Shown one piece after another: positions 40,120 to 52,092 of a stretch of 62,424 nucleotides of DNA. The translations under genes were made by a program, and so were the position numbers. The notes below the pieces were generated by a model. That model did not search any database. It saw only the letters and a list, made by a program, of their open reading frames with translations, and was not told where the DNA came from. The stretch's first letter is position 1; each line of letters starts with the position of its first letter. Origin of the DNA: Thermoproteota archaeon (lineage in GTDB: Archaea > Thermoproteota > Methanomethylicia > Culexarchaeales > Culexarchaeaceae); assembly GCA_011605825.1 (NCBI GenBank), contig JAAOZK010000007.1, positions 1 through 62,424 of the forward strand, given 5' to 3'.

Positions 40120-40140
40120 GCATTTAACTTTCTTAAATGC
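40120..40140 (+). terminator. Hairpin after ABC ATPase
   Basis: GCATTTAA, loop CTTTC, TTAAATGC: a perfect eight-base-pair stem starting two bases after the stop codon. Possible transcript end. Confidence 0.45.
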
Positions 40141-40159
40141 AAAATAATCTCATACAAAC

Positions 40160-40495
40160 TTATGTTATAATTTTTAAATAATATTCATCTCCCACCTTTA
40201 TCTCTTTGTACTTTTTTGTTTTTTCTGCAACCATCTGAGCTAATAAATGATAACATATTTGTTTCTTCTTCTTTATTACAACTGATATGTAAAAATCTTC
40301 ACATTGACAAAAAATGCTTGGTAAAACGATATAATTCCTCTTTTTTCCTTCAACAATCCATCTTTCTACACCACTAGGAACGAAAATATATTTCTTTACT
40401 CCTCCTCTATTCACTAAATTCCATGCTTTTAGATATTCTTTTTTATATTTTTTTATAAAATATTCTAAATTAGGTGAATCAATGATATCATCCAT
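40160..40495 (-). CDS. SWIM zinc-finger protein
   Basis: A 111-residue protein with the pattern CQC followed about 17 residues later by CYH (FCQCEDFY, QICYHLLAQ), which is the CxCx(n)CxH of SWIM domains. Similar short archaeal SWIM proteins belong to a recombination-linked (Shu-like) group with RadA paralogs; that link is inferred, not shown here. The rest of the protein is a basic alpha/beta sequence without other motifs. It converges on the ABC ATPase gene. Confidence 0.65.
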   Translation of the reverse strand: MDDIIDSPNLEYFIKKYKKEYLKAWNLVNRGGVKKYIFVPSGVERWIVEGKKRNYIVLPSIFCQCEDFYISVVIKKKKQICYHLLAQMVAEKTKKYKEIKVGDEYYLKIIT

Positions 40496-40637
40496 ACATT
40501 TATCCCCACATTTATCTCATTTTAAGTTAATACTAACATTAAATTCGTTGCTAGCAACATTTACTTTTTAGCAATAAAAATTATTAATCACTACTCACAT
40601 TTATATTGTTGGTTTTCCTCTATACAGTGTGGAAATT

Positions 40638-42020
40638 ATGGCTACAGATTTTGATGTGATCATCGTTGGAGCAGGACCTGCTGGGCTTTTTTCAGCTTAC
40701 GAACTATCATACAAAAGCAACTTAAAGTTGTTGGTGATAGATCAAGGTAGAGATGTGGAAGAAAGAAAATGTCCTGCAAATGAGTACTATATATGTCGTA
40801 AATGTTCTCCCTGTAATATAATGTCTGGTGTTGGTGGTGCTGGCACTTTATCCAGTGGATTGTTGAATTTAAGGCCAGACATAGGAGGTAACCTAATTGA
40901 GCTAATAGGCAATGATGAAGCTTGGAACCTAATTCAATACGTAGATTCAATATTTCTTAAGTATGGTGCTCCAGAAGCTCTCTACTATGGAGAGCCACAT
41001 AAAATAGAAGAATTAGAGAGAAAGGCTGCTGCAGTAGGTGCGAAGTTTATTCCAATTCCACAACGCCATATAGGCTCAGACAAAGCTATACAAGTTATAA
41101 AAAACTTTAAATTAGATTTAGAGAAGAGAGGAGTACGTTTTTTATTAAAAACGAAAGTTGTTGATATAAATAAAGGGTCAGTTAAGCTAGAGAATGGTAA
41201 ATTACTCAATTCAAAATACATAATTTTGGCACCAGGACGTATTGGAGCAACATGGCTTGCCCAACAAGCGGAAAAACTTGGAATACCAACTCACCCAGAA
41301 CCAATAGATATAGGAGTAAGAGTCGAAGTACCTGCTGTAGTAATGGACCCCATAATTGAGGTAAATAGAGATCCAAAATTTCACATATATACCCACACCT
41401 ATGATGACTTTGTAAGGACATTTTGTGTCAATCATCGAGGATACGTTGTGCAAGAATTCTATGATGATGGTTCTGTTGGTGTTAATGGACACTCGCTGTC
41501 AGGGACGCAATCTTCAAATACCAATTTTGCATTTTTAGTCCGCATATCATTGACTGAACCTATAGAAGATACAACAGCCTTTGGTCTTTCAATAGTTCGT
41601 ATAGCAACAATACTTGGTGGCGGTAAACCCATACTGCAAAAACTTGGGGATTTAAAACTGGGTAGGCGGTCAACGTGGAAACGGATATCCCAAGGGCATG
41701 TTCAGCCTACCTTGAAATCCGTCACTCCTGGAGATATATCAATGGTTTTACCACATCGAATTCTAACAGACATATTAGAAGGGTTAGATATTCTCAATGA
41801 AATAATTCCGGGAGTAGCAACATCCTCAACATTACTTTACGCTCCTGAAGTAAAATTTTCCGCCAAGAGAGTTAAAACTAATCAATTTCTAGAAACTGAC
41901 ATTCCCAATATCTATGTGGCAGGTGATGGTGCAGGTGTATCTAGAGGTATTGTTATAGCTGCTGCTACCGGTGTTATTGTTGCTAGAGATATTCTGAGAA
42001 AAGAAGGATTCATTAAATGA
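40638..42020 (+). CDS. FAD-dependent oxidoreductase (COG2509 type)
   Basis: A roughly 460-residue flavoprotein with an N-terminal Rossmann motif (DVIIVGAGPAGLFSAYEL) and the family's Cys-rich segment CPANEYYICRKCSPCNIMSGVGGAG, followed by a C-terminal FAD contact (NIYVAGDGAGVSRGIVIAAATG). The physiological substrate is not known. GTG at 40629 is about 27 bases after an ATTTATATT box and could be a leaderless start; I list the ATG three codons later. tRNA-Pro starts eight bases after the stop. Confidence 0.88.
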   Translation: MATDFDVIIVGAGPAGLFSAYELSYKSNLKLLVIDQGRDVEERKCPANEYYICRKCSPCNIMSGVGGAGTLSSGLLNLRPDIGGNLIELIGNDEAWNLIQYVDSIFLKYGAPEALYYGEPHKIEELERKAAAVGAKFIPIPQRHIGSDKAIQVIKNFKLDLEKRGVRFLLKTKVVDINKGSVKLENGKLLNSKYIILAPGRIGATWLAQQAEKLGIPTHPEPIDIGVRVEVPAVVMDPIIEVNRDPKFHIYTHTYDDFVRTFCVNHRGYVVQEFYDDGSVGVNGHSLSGTQSSNTNFAFLVRISLTEPIEDTTAFGLSIVRIATILGGGKPILQKLGDLKLGRRSTWKRISQGHVQPTLKSVTPGDISMVLPHRILTDILEGLDILNEIIPGVATSSTLLYAPEVKFSAKRVKTNQFLETDIPNIYVAGDGAGVSRGIVIAAATGVIVARDILRKEGFIK

Positions 42021-42028
42021 GCATTTTG

Positions 42029-42103
42029 GGGCCGTAGTCTAGCTTGGGTATGACGTCGCCCTCGGGCGGCGAAGGTCGTGGGTTCAAATCCCACCGGCCC
42101 CAC
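42029..42103 (+). tRNA. tRNA-Pro(CGG)
   Basis: A complete cloverleaf: acceptor GGGGCCG/CGGCCCC, anticodon stem TCGCC/GGCGA, loop CTCGGGC (anticodon CGG), T loop TTCAAAT, A73 and encoded CCA (42104-42106). No intron, unlike the TGG isoacceptor at 44.0 kb. Confidence 0.96.
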
Positions 42104-42153
42104 CAAATATTATATTTCACTCTTACTTATTTCAAAATTGTAAATAAAATTGG

Positions 42154-42227
42154 AGCCTCGGGCGGGATTTGAACCCGCGACCAACGGCTTACGAGGCCGC
42201 CGCTCTACCGAGCTGAGCTACCGAGGC
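42154..42227 (-). tRNA. tRNA-Thr(CGT)
   Basis: Minus-strand cloverleaf with acceptor GCCTCGG/CCGAGGC, loop CTCGTAA (anticodon CGT), T73 and an encoded CCA (42151-42153). T73 fits archaeal threonine tRNA. No intron. Confidence 0.96.
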
Positions 42228-42354
42228 GCATGAAACAGAATATTTATTTACAATCATGCTAAAAGAATATTTATAAACCAGCAATTATAAATTTTAATTC
42301 TCAAAACTTGTAAATGTACAAGAAGGGGATGAATAAAAAGAAGAGGGGTCTTAA

Positions 42355-43512
42355 ATGGGAGGTGCTCCAGTTACCGCAAAATATAATGTGGTCATGGGAT
42401 TTGAAGTAGATGGCGTTGTTGAAAAACCTGACATTATAGGTGCTATCTTCGGGCAAACAGAAGGCTTACTTGGTGAAGAACTAGACCTTCGAGAGCTTCA
42501 GAGAACGGGAAGAATTAGTAGGATTGAAGTTAAAATAAACAGCGAAGGAGGAAAAACTACTGGGGAAATCATTATACCATCAAGTTTAGATAAAGCTGAA
42601 ACTGCATTGATCGTGGCAGCAATAGAGGTCATAGACAAAGTAGGTCCATGTTCTGCAAAATTCTATTTGAAAAGTATAGAAGATCTAAGAGAGAAAAAAA
42701 GAGAGCAGATTATTGAGAGAGCTAAGGAAATTTTAAACAAATGGAAAAAAGAATCAAACATAGATACGCAAGAATTATTGGATAAAATAATGAGTGAGAT
42801 ACGGGCGTCAGAAATAATTAAATTTGGTGAGGAAGGGCTTCCAGCAGGACCTGGGGTCACTAAAGACGATACTATAATAATAGTTGAAGGGAGAGCCGAT
42901 GTAATCAACCTACTTAAACATGGGTATAAAAATGTAATTGCAATTGAAGGTGCGTCAATACCTAAAACCATAATTGAGCTTTCAAAAAAGAAGAATACAA
43001 TAGCATTTGTAGATGGAGATAGAGCTGGCGAATTAATATTGAAAGAATTATTACAGGTAGCAGACATAGATTATATAGCACAAGCTCCACCTGGAAAAGA
43101 AGTTGAAGAATTGACAGCAAAGGAAATAGCTAAATGTTTATCAAATATGATTCCAGCAAAAGAATATTTAGAACTTCAAATGAAACGTCCCTCTATAGAA
43201 AAAGTAAAAGTAGCATTGCCTGAAAACATTATTGAAAAGGTGAAAGAACACGTAGGAACTTTAAAAGCAAGCTTATATGATGAGAAGGGAGAAAAAATAA
43301 AAGAAACATCAGTAAGAGACTTAATAAATGAAATGCAACAACAAAACAAAATTTACGGGATTATCTTCGACGGTGTGGTTACACAGAGAATAGTTGATCT
43401 CGCGGGAGAAAAAGATGTTAAATACATAATAGGCGCTAGAGTAGGAAGCATAATTAGACGTCCACCTACATTGACTATACTAACGTTTGACGACATTCTG
43501 GCAACAACTTAA
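42355..43512 (+). CDS. dnaG: Archaeal DnaG-type primase
   Basis: A 385-residue toprim-domain protein. The N-terminal archaeal DnaG domain (LDLRELQRTGRISRIEV) precedes the toprim core with the catalytic Glu in IIIVEGRADVINL near residues 178-190 and the DGDRAG acidic motif near 221-226. Archaeal DnaG has primase activity and is also found with the exosome, so its main role may be in RNA degradation. The last 38 bases overlap the convergent rimI-like gene. Confidence 0.95.
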   Translation: MGGAPVTAKYNVVMGFEVDGVVEKPDIIGAIFGQTEGLLGEELDLRELQRTGRISRIEVKINSEGGKTTGEIIIPSSLDKAETALIVAAIEVIDKVGPCSAKFYLKSIEDLREKKREQIIERAKEILNKWKKESNIDTQELLDKIMSEIRASEIIKFGEEGLPAGPGVTKDDTIIIVEGRADVINLLKHGYKNVIAIEGASIPKTIIELSKKKNTIAFVDGDRAGELILKELLQVADIDYIAQAPPGKEVEELTAKEIAKCLSNMIPAKEYLELQMKRPSIEKVKVALPENIIEKVKEHVGTLKASLYDEKGEKIKETSVRDLINEMQQQNKIYGIIFDGVVTQRIVDLAGEKDVKYIIGARVGSIIRRPPTLTILTFDDILATT

Positions 43513-43963
43513 ACATCACTATCGCATCACAACCGTTAAAATAATAATTTGGCACTTCATATGCTTCAACAAAACCAATCTTCAAGTACAAATTGCGAGC
43601 TACGATATTTGTCTTTTTTACTTCAAGTCTTAAAACAGCGCATCCCAATATTTTTAAAGTTTCCTCGATTTTTATCATTAAAAGTTTTCCAAATCCTTTT
43701 CCTCTAAAAGAGGGGTTTACTGCTATTGACACTATGTGGCCAATATAACCTCGTCTAATAACTGCTATAACATATCCTACTATTTTTCCCCCGACTTCCG
43801 CTACCAAAAACGTTTTGGGGGCAATACTTAAATAAAATTTTAATAAATCCTTAGGGTAAACTTCTTGTTCATGAAATGACAACCTCTCAATTAAGTATAC
43901 TTCATCTATATCATTAACGGATGCTTCTCTAATTTTAGCATCATTGTCATGACATCTACTCAT
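43475..43963 (-). CDS. rimI: GNAT-family protein N-acetyltransferase (RimI/Ard1-like)
   Basis: A 162-residue acetyltransferase with the acetyl-CoA loop RGKGFGKLL near residues 85-93, the VSIAVNPSFRG strand before it and the ARNLYLKIGF segment after. This is the archaeal N-alpha-acetyltransferase group that modifies protein N termini. The frame continues upstream into the neighbouring tRNA, so ATG 43963 is chosen. Its 3' end overlaps dnaG by 38 bases on the opposite strand, an unusually deep convergent overlap. Confidence 0.9.
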   Translation of the reverse strand: MSRCHDNDAKIREASVNDIDEVYLIERLSFHEQEVYPKDLLKFYLSIAPKTFLVAEVGGKIVGYVIAVIRRGYIGHIVSIAVNPSFRGKGFGKLLMIKIEETLKILGCAVLRLEVKKTNIVARNLYLKIGFVEAYEVPNYYFNGCDAIVMFKLLPECRQTLV

Positions 43964-44038
43964 GATATCCTCAAATAAATATTTAGTGAATTCAAGCTTT
44001 AAAATTAACAACTTTAATTGTTTAAAAGATTTTATGTG

Positions 44039-44128
44039 TGGGGCCGCGGAGATTTGAACTCCGGTCACGGGGACCCAATGGGGGGGGTAACCCTAACCCC
44101 GCAGCCTTCCAGGCTAGCCTACGGCCCC
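44039..44128 (-). tRNA. tRNA-Pro(TGG) with a 17-base intron after position 33
   Basis: Cloverleaf with acceptor GGGGCCG/CGGCCCC, D arm, T loop TTCAAAT and A73. The anticodon arm reads CGGGGTT, then 17 extra bases (44078-44094), then TGGGTCCCCG. Removing them gives loop TTTGGGT, anticodon TGG. The junction forms a bulge-helix-bulge: central GGGG/CCCC, bulges TTA and ATT, inner GGG/CCC. The intron sits between positions 33 and 34 instead of the canonical 37/38. The mature length would be 73. Confidence 0.88.
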
Positions 44129-44207
44129 AGACAAATCCCAATCCACATACTTCTTATTTCTCTAATCAATATAGTTGAAAGATAATAAATTTTTTTAGGC
44201 TCAAATT

Positions 44208-44927
44208 ATGTATGGAATTTTGATGACAGAAGAAGATATCGCAAAAAGAATAGCAGGAGAAATAATATTATCTGATAAACCATGGATTATCATGAAAAAA
44301 TGGAGAGAAATTTTCGAAGTTTCTCAAGTAGAAGTTGCAAATATTATGCAAGTGACACCTTCAGTTATAAGTGATTATGAAGTGGGAAGGAGGATACCTG
44401 GTTCCAAATTTATTAAAAAATTTGTTAATGCATTAGTCGAAATTGATAGAAAACGGGGCTGTAAAAAGATAAAAGAGTTTTCCAACATGCTTTTAGACAT
44501 GCCCAAAAATGCTATTATAGATATAAGGGAGTACGCAGAACCAGTTACTGTAAATGATATATGCTTAAGTGTGAAGGGAGAACTTATTGCTTGCAGCCAC
44601 TTATCCGGTAGGAAAATATTTGGGCATACTATCGTCGACAGTATAAAATGCATAGAACAACTTTCAGGAATAGATTTCTTCAGGTTGATGGGAGAAACCT
44701 CCATGAGAGCGTTGATCTTCACTAAAGTTAGTATAGGAAGATCGCCGATGGTTGCTGTACGCGTATACCCAATAAAACCGGCCATGGTCGTTATGCATGG
44801 TACACAACGTATAGACGAGTTGGCCATAAAGTTAGCGACTATAGAGCAAATACCATTAGTTCTGTCAAAAATAGAAAGTGTTGAAAAAATGGTAGAAAAT
44901 TTGAAGAAACTTACATTTAGAAAATAA
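44208..44927 (+). CDS. Cro/CI-type helix-turn-helix regulator with C-terminal sensor-like domain
   Basis: A 239-residue archaeal regulator. An XRE-type helix-turn-helix lies at residues about 28-70 (WREIFEVSQVEVANIMQVTPSVISDYEVGRR). The C-terminal 120 residues form a conserved archaeal domain with KGELIACSHLSGRKIFGHTIVDS, of unknown ligand. It precedes the NrdD-like gene by 60 bases on the same strand, but that gene has its own TATA box. No target is known. Confidence 0.78.
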   Translation: MYGILMTEEDIAKRIAGEIILSDKPWIIMKKWREIFEVSQVEVANIMQVTPSVISDYEVGRRIPGSKFIKKFVNALVEIDRKRGCKKIKEFSNMLLDMPKNAIIDIREYAEPVTVNDICLSVKGELIACSHLSGRKIFGHTIVDSIKCIEQLSGIDFFRLMGETSMRALIFTKVSIGRSPMVAVRVYPIKPAMVVMHGTQRIDELAIKLATIEQIPLVLSKIESVEKMVENLKKLTFRK

Positions 44928-44952
44928 ATAACAAGATGCTATGAAGGTAAGA

Positions 44953-44962
44953 GTAATATACT
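44953..44962 (+). promoter_or_regulatory. TATA-like box for the NrdD-like gene
   Basis: AGTAATATAC is centred about 30 bases before ATG 44988. It supports that start rather than the TTG at 44964. Confidence 0.4.
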
Positions 44963-44987
44963 TTTGCATGCTCTTAATCTATATTGT

Positions 44988-48140
<3,153 letters not shown>

Positions 48141-48274
48141 TCACCACATATCAATTACAAAAAAAGAAATAAAGTTTTTTGGTCTTTATGACTCAATTTT
48201 TCATGCAACATACAACCAAAGCAGGAGATATTTTTAAGTAAGTAAAATTATAAAATGGAAGAAAGGTGGATAAA

Positions 48275-48754
48275 ATGGAAAAATATGAGCTTAGGGTCCA
48301 GAAGATAAAGGAAGGAACTGTTATAGATCATATTCCTGCTGGTTATGCATTAAGTGTTTTGAAAATTTTAGGAATAACGGGAAGAGAGGGATTCATAGTA
48401 ACGATTGCTTGTAATGTTCCAAGCAAAAAATATGGTAAAAAAGATATTGTTAAAATAGAAGGGAAAGAACTAAAAATTGAAGAAGTAAATAAAATTGCAT
48501 TGATAGCTCCTACTGCAACGATAAATATAATAAAGGATTATAATGTTGTCAAAAAATATAAAATAAGTGTACCAGGAGAAATAATTAACATTTTAAAATG
48601 CACCAATCCTGCTTGTATAACGAGAAGCGAAAGAGAACCTATAACACCAAAATTCAAAGTCATATCTGAAAAGCCAATCAGGTTAAGATGCATCTTCTGC
48701 AATAATATATTAGAGTTGGAAGATATAGAAAAGCAGATTAGTGAAAAATATTAA
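48275..48754 (+). CDS. pyrI: Aspartate carbamoyltransferase regulatory subunit
   Basis: The 159-residue regulatory subunit that lets CTP and ATP tune PyrB. The allosteric half has IKEGTVIDHIPAGYAL, and the zinc half has four Cys in the form CTNPAC...CIFC. ATG 48275 is six bases after a GGTGG site; a GTG three codons earlier is inside that site and less likely. In most archaea pyrI follows pyrB in one operon; here the two are divergent. Confidence 0.95.
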   Translation: MEKYELRVQKIKEGTVIDHIPAGYALSVLKILGITGREGFIVTIACNVPSKKYGKKDIVKIEGKELKIEEVNKIALIAPTATINIIKDYNVVKKYKISVPGEIINILKCTNPACITRSEREPITPKFKVISEKPIRLRCIFCNNILELEDIEKQISEKY

Positions 48755-48788
48755 AATAATGGTAGCAATGAAGTAGTGATGAAATTGT

Positions 48789-49136
48789 ATGAATAAGAAA
48801 CCTATTACTGGGGGTCTCAAACCAACATTATTAACTATATTGGAAGCTGAGAGAGAGGCTGAAACCATTATAGAAAATGCAAAAAAGCAGGCAGAGGAAA
48901 TAATAAACAAAGCAAAGAAAGATGCGGAAGAGATGATAAACAAAGAAGTAAAAGTAGAGATTTATAAAAAAATAGACATTTTGAAAAAGGAATCAGAGCA
49001 TCGACTTAGAGAATATGAGAATGAGGAGTTGGAACGAAATTATGCTTTCATCAAAAAAATAAGTAAGATGATTGAAGACAATAAAGAAAGCATCATTAAT
49101 GAAATAATAAGAGCGGTGTTGAAACATGGCAAGTAA
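48789..49136 (+). CDS. atpH: A-type ATP synthase subunit H (peripheral stalk)
   Basis: A 115-residue mostly coiled-coil protein (AEREAETIIENAKKQAEEII and onwards) that fits the H/G-type peripheral stalk partner of subunit E. Assignment follows from position as first gene of H-E-F-A-B. A 122-base segment (48836-48957, about 40 residues) is identical in DNA to the start of the next gene. The stop overlaps the atpE start by 11 bases. Which of the two genes originally owned the shared segment is not clear. Confidence 0.75.
   Translation: MNKKPITGGLKPTLLTILEAEREAETIIENAKKQAEEIINKAKKDAEEMINKEVKVEIYKKIDILKKESEHRLREYENEELERNYAFIKKISKMIEDNKESIINEIIRAVLKHGK
48836..48957 (+). repeat. 122-base direct repeat, copy in atpH
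   Basis: Identical base for base to 49188-49309 in atpE and in the same reading frame. The repeat encodes a charged coiled-coil stretch. Flanks on both sides are unrelated. Confidence 0.95.
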
Positions 49137-49998
49137 AACTATTAAAAAGGGCGTATTTGGGGATTCGAAAAATATTTCTAATAAAATTATATTGGAAGCT
49201 GAGAGAGAGGCTGAAACCATTATAGAAAATGCAAAAAAGCAGGCAGAGGAAATAATAAACAAAGCAAAGAAAGATGCGGAAGAGATGATAAACAAAGAAG
49301 TAAAAGTAGCTTATGAAACTATTAAAATGGAGGAAAAAAGAAGAATTACTGAAATTAATTTAAAGATAAGAGAAATGATGTTGCATGAAATGGAAAGAAT
49401 TTTTAATGAAATCTTGAATGAAGTGAAAAAAAGATTCCACGAAGTTAAGAAGACTGCTGCCTATGCATCTTTCTTACAAGAACTAATACTAGAGGGCTGC
49501 GAAGCTGTAGGTAGTGAGAAGCTCATCATAAAAATTGATTCGAAAGACAAGGATGTCAACATTAATATTGAGGAGTTGAAGAATATGATTGAAGAAAGAA
49601 TACGTGAAAGAAAAGTTGAGATTGAGTCGATTCAAATTTCACCTCTTGCTACCGAGGATCTATTTGAATTTGTAAGTAGTGGGATCGAATCCTTAGAAGA
49701 GGGTATGGCTAAACCATTGAAGATAAAATGCCCATTTTGTGATAGTGAGTTCAACATTAATATTGAGGAGTTGAAGAATATGATTGAAGAAAGAATACGT
49801 GAAAGAAAAGTTGAAGTATCAATAATTTTTGATAACATAAGCGAAGTAGGTGGAGTACTGGTGTCAACACCTGATGGAAATATAGTATACGATAACACGT
49901 TAGAAGCAATACTTGAAAGAAATGCTAGTGAGATTAAAAAGATAATAACAAGAAGTATATCGGAAGGTGAGGGTGAACTACCATGGGCGTTGCATTAA
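49126..49998 (+). CDS. atpE: A-type ATP synthase subunit E with internal insertion
   Basis: Peripheral-stalk subunit E: an N-terminal coiled coil (residues about 20-100) and a C-terminal globular domain ending in GGVLVSTPDGNIVYDNTLEAILER. At 290 residues it is longer than the usual about 200. A 64-base stretch occurs twice (49556-49619 and 49751-49814); between the end of the first and the end of the second lie exactly 65 extra codons, including CPFCDSEF. Removing them would restore an ordinary E domain. The N-terminal part shares a 122-base identical block with atpH. The insertion keeps the frame. Confidence 0.85.
   Translation: MASKTIKKGVFGDSKNISNKIILEAEREAETIIENAKKQAEEIINKAKKDAEEMINKEVKVAYETIKMEEKRRITEINLKIREMMLHEMERIFNEILNEVKKRFHEVKKTAAYASFLQELILEGCEAVGSEKLIIKIDSKDKDVNINIEELKNMIEERIRERKVEIESIQISPLATEDLFEFVSSGIESLEEGMAKPLKIKCPFCDSEFNINIEELKNMIEERIRERKVEVSIIFDNISEVGGVLVSTPDGNIVYDNTLEAILERNASEIKKIITRSISEGEGELPWALH
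49188..49309 (+). repeat. 122-base direct repeat, copy in atpE
   Basis: Exact copy of 48836-48957, offset by 352 bases. It suggests very recent copying or gene conversion, or an assembly artefact. Confidence 0.95.
49556..49619 (+). repeat. 64-base direct repeat within atpE, first copy
   Basis: Encodes NINIEELKNMIEERIRERK and is identical to 49751-49814. Confidence 0.95.
49751..49814 (+). repeat. 64-base direct repeat within atpE, second copy
   Basis: Exact copy of 49556-49619, 195 bases downstream and in the same frame. Confidence 0.95.
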
Positions 49999-50297
49999 TA
50001 GCTGATTTTGACACAACAGTAGGATTTAAGTTGGCTGGTTTAAAGAAGGCTTATACAATCAGTGATGGGAAGGAAGCAGAAGAAGTTATACGTAAATTAT
50101 CAAAAGCTTCAGAAGTACGTATCATCATAATAACCGAAAGTTTGGCTAATCAAATAAGACAATATATTAAGGAATTATATAAAAAGGAGTTTCCAATAAT
50201 AGTTGAAATACCAGACAAAGGAGGATTTTCTACAACCGCAGAGTTCATTAGGAATATAATAAAGAAAACAATAGGTATTGAAGTATTAATTAGTTAG
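49983..50297 (+). CDS. atpF: A-type ATP synthase subunit F
   Basis: A 104-residue alpha/beta protein of the central stalk. It begins VALIADFDTTVGFKLAGLK and ends with the C-terminal helix after IPDKGG, as in the family; it binds near the catalytic head and regulates rotation. The start overlaps the atpE stop by 16 bases and atpA follows 15 bases downstream. Confidence 0.92.
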   Translation: MGVALIADFDTTVGFKLAGLKKAYTISDGKEAEEVIRKLSKASEVRIIIITESLANQIRQYIKELYKKEFPIIVEIPDKGGFSTTAEFIRNIIKKTIGIEVLIS

Positions 50298-50312
50298 TGG
50301 GGTTGGTACGAA

Positions 50313-52085
50313 ATGGTCGTAGAAAACGTTGGCATGCTAATAAGAATATCTGGTCCTGTTGTTTACGCTAAGGGGTTAGTGAATGCAAAAATTTATGAGG
50401 TGGTTAAAGTAGGTCATGAAGGATTGATAGGTGAAATAATATCACTAAGAGAAGATGTAAGTGTAATTCAAGTATACGAAGAAACAACGGGTCTTAAACC
50501 TGGAGACCCAGTATATCCAACAGGAGGGCCACTTTCAGTAGAACTGGGACCTGGACTTGTTGGGCAAATATACGACGGGATTCAAAGGCCGTTGCCAGAT
50601 ATAAGGGGCAAAGTTGGTGACTTTGTACATAGAGGAATAACCATGCCTGCACTACCAAGAAACAAAAAGTGGCATTTCACACCATTAGTTAAAGCAGGGG
50701 ATAAATTGTCAAGCGGGGATATTATAGGGAAAGTAGAAGAAACTCCATTGATCGAACACAAAATTATGGTTCCCCCAGGATTAAAAGGGACTGTCATCGA
50801 TATTAGTAAGGAGGGTGATTATACAGTTGAGGATACCATACTTACGCTTAAAGATGAAGATAAGGAATTTCATTTAAATATGATTCAAAAATGGCCAGTA
50901 AGAGTACCGAGACCATTCCTTGAGAAATTGCCACCAGATGAACCTTTATTAACTGGCCAAAGAATTATTGACACACTATTCCCAATAGCAAAAGGAGGTA
51001 CTGCTACCATACCTGGAGGATTTGGCACAGGAAAAACTGTGACACAACAGCAACTTGCCAAATGGGCTCATGCAAAAGTTATAGTGTATGTAGGTTGCGG
51101 AGAAAGAGGTAATGAAATGACCGAAGTATTAGAGGCGTTTCCAAAACTAATAGATCCTAAGACGAATAGGCCCATAATGGAAAGAACAATACTCATAGCA
51201 AATGTAAGCAATATGCCAGTAGCAGCAAGGGAAGCCAGCATATATACTGGTGTGACTATAGCAGAATATTTTAGAGATATGGGGTATGATACAGCATTAA
51301 TGGCGGATTCTACATCTAGATGGGCTGAGGCACTTAGGGAAATTAGCGGAAGACTTGAGGAAATGCCTGGAGAAGAAGGTTTCCCCCCATATTTAGGTAG
51401 AAGATTAGCTGAATTTTACGAGAGAGCTGGTAAAGTAATAACATTAGGCAAGGAAAAACGTATAGGGTCAGTGACAATAATAGGAGCGGTCTCCCCGCCT
51501 GGTGGAGATTTCTCAGAGCCAGTTGTACAGTCTACATTAAGATTAGTTAAAGTTTTTTGGGCTCTTGACAAATCTTTGGCAGAAAGAAGACACTTTCCAG
51601 CTATAAACTGGTTAACAAGTTATTCCCTTTATGTGGACACATTAAAAAATTGGTACACTAAAAATGTGGCGGAAGATTGGCCGGAACTAATTAAGGAAGC
51701 ACTATCAATACTTCAAAAGGAAGACGAATTAAAGGAAATTGTGAAAATAGTTGGTCCTGACGCTTTACCAGAAAGTGATAGAGAAATTCTTGAAGTGGCA
51801 AGAATGATAAGAGAAGACTTTCTTACACAACATGCATATCATCCAGTTGATTCCTACTGTCCTATAGAAAAAAGTTACATGATGTTAAAGATTATTCTCC
51901 AATTCCATAAAGAAGCAAGGGTTAAATTGAGTGAGGGAGTACCATTAACTAAAATAACATCTTTACCAATAAAAGATGAAATAGCAAGAATGAAAATAGT
52001 TCAATCATCTGAATTCAAGAGAGTATATGAACATATAATGAGCGAATTAAAAAATCAATTTTTATCCTTAAAACATGAGGGGTGA
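50313..52085 (+). CDS. atpA: A-type ATP synthase subunit A (catalytic)
   Basis: The 590-residue catalytic subunit. It shows the N-terminal beta barrel, the non-homologous insert with VPPGLKGTV, the Walker A GGFGTGKT near residues 234-241, the catalytic Glu region [12 protein letters not shown], and [16 protein letters not shown]. There is no intein, although this gene hosts one in several archaea. It drives ATP synthesis on the cytoplasmic head. Its stop is eight bases before the chosen atpB start. Confidence 0.98.
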   Translation: MVVENVGMLIRISGPVVYAKGLVNAKIYEVVKVGHEGLIGEIISLREDVSVIQVYEETTGLKPGDPVYPTGGPLSVELGPGLVGQIYDGIQRPLPDIRGKVGDFVHRGITMPALPRNKKWHFTPLVKAGDKLSSGDIIGKVEETPLIEHKIMVPPGLKGTVIDISKEGDYTVEDTILTLKDEDKEFHLNMIQKWPVRVPRPFLEKLPPDEPLLTGQRIIDTLFPIAKGGTATIPGGFGTGKTVTQQQLAKWAHAKVIVYVGCGERGNEMTEVLEAFPKLIDPKTNRPIMERTILIANVSNMPVAAREASIYTGVTIAEYFRDMGYDTALMADSTSRWAEALREISGRLEEMPGEEGFPPYLGRRLAEFYERAGKVITLGKEKRIGSVTIIGAVSPPGGDFSEPVVQSTLRLVKVFWALDKSLAERRHFPAINWLTSYSLYVDTLKNWYTKNVAEDWPELIKEALSILQKEDELKEIVKIVGPDALPESDREILEVARMIREDFLTQHAYHPVDSYCPIEKSYMMLKIILQFHKEARVKLSEGVPLTKITSLPIKDEIARMKIVQSSEFKRVYEHIMSELKNQFLSLKHEG

Positions 52086-52092
52086 TGAGCAA

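Noticed and set aside
44039-44128. Reading the unspliced tRNA as having anticodon TAG or AGG
   Set aside because: The variable arm is too short for leucine, A34 is not used in archaea, and the bulge-helix-bulge gives a clean TGG proline anticodon.
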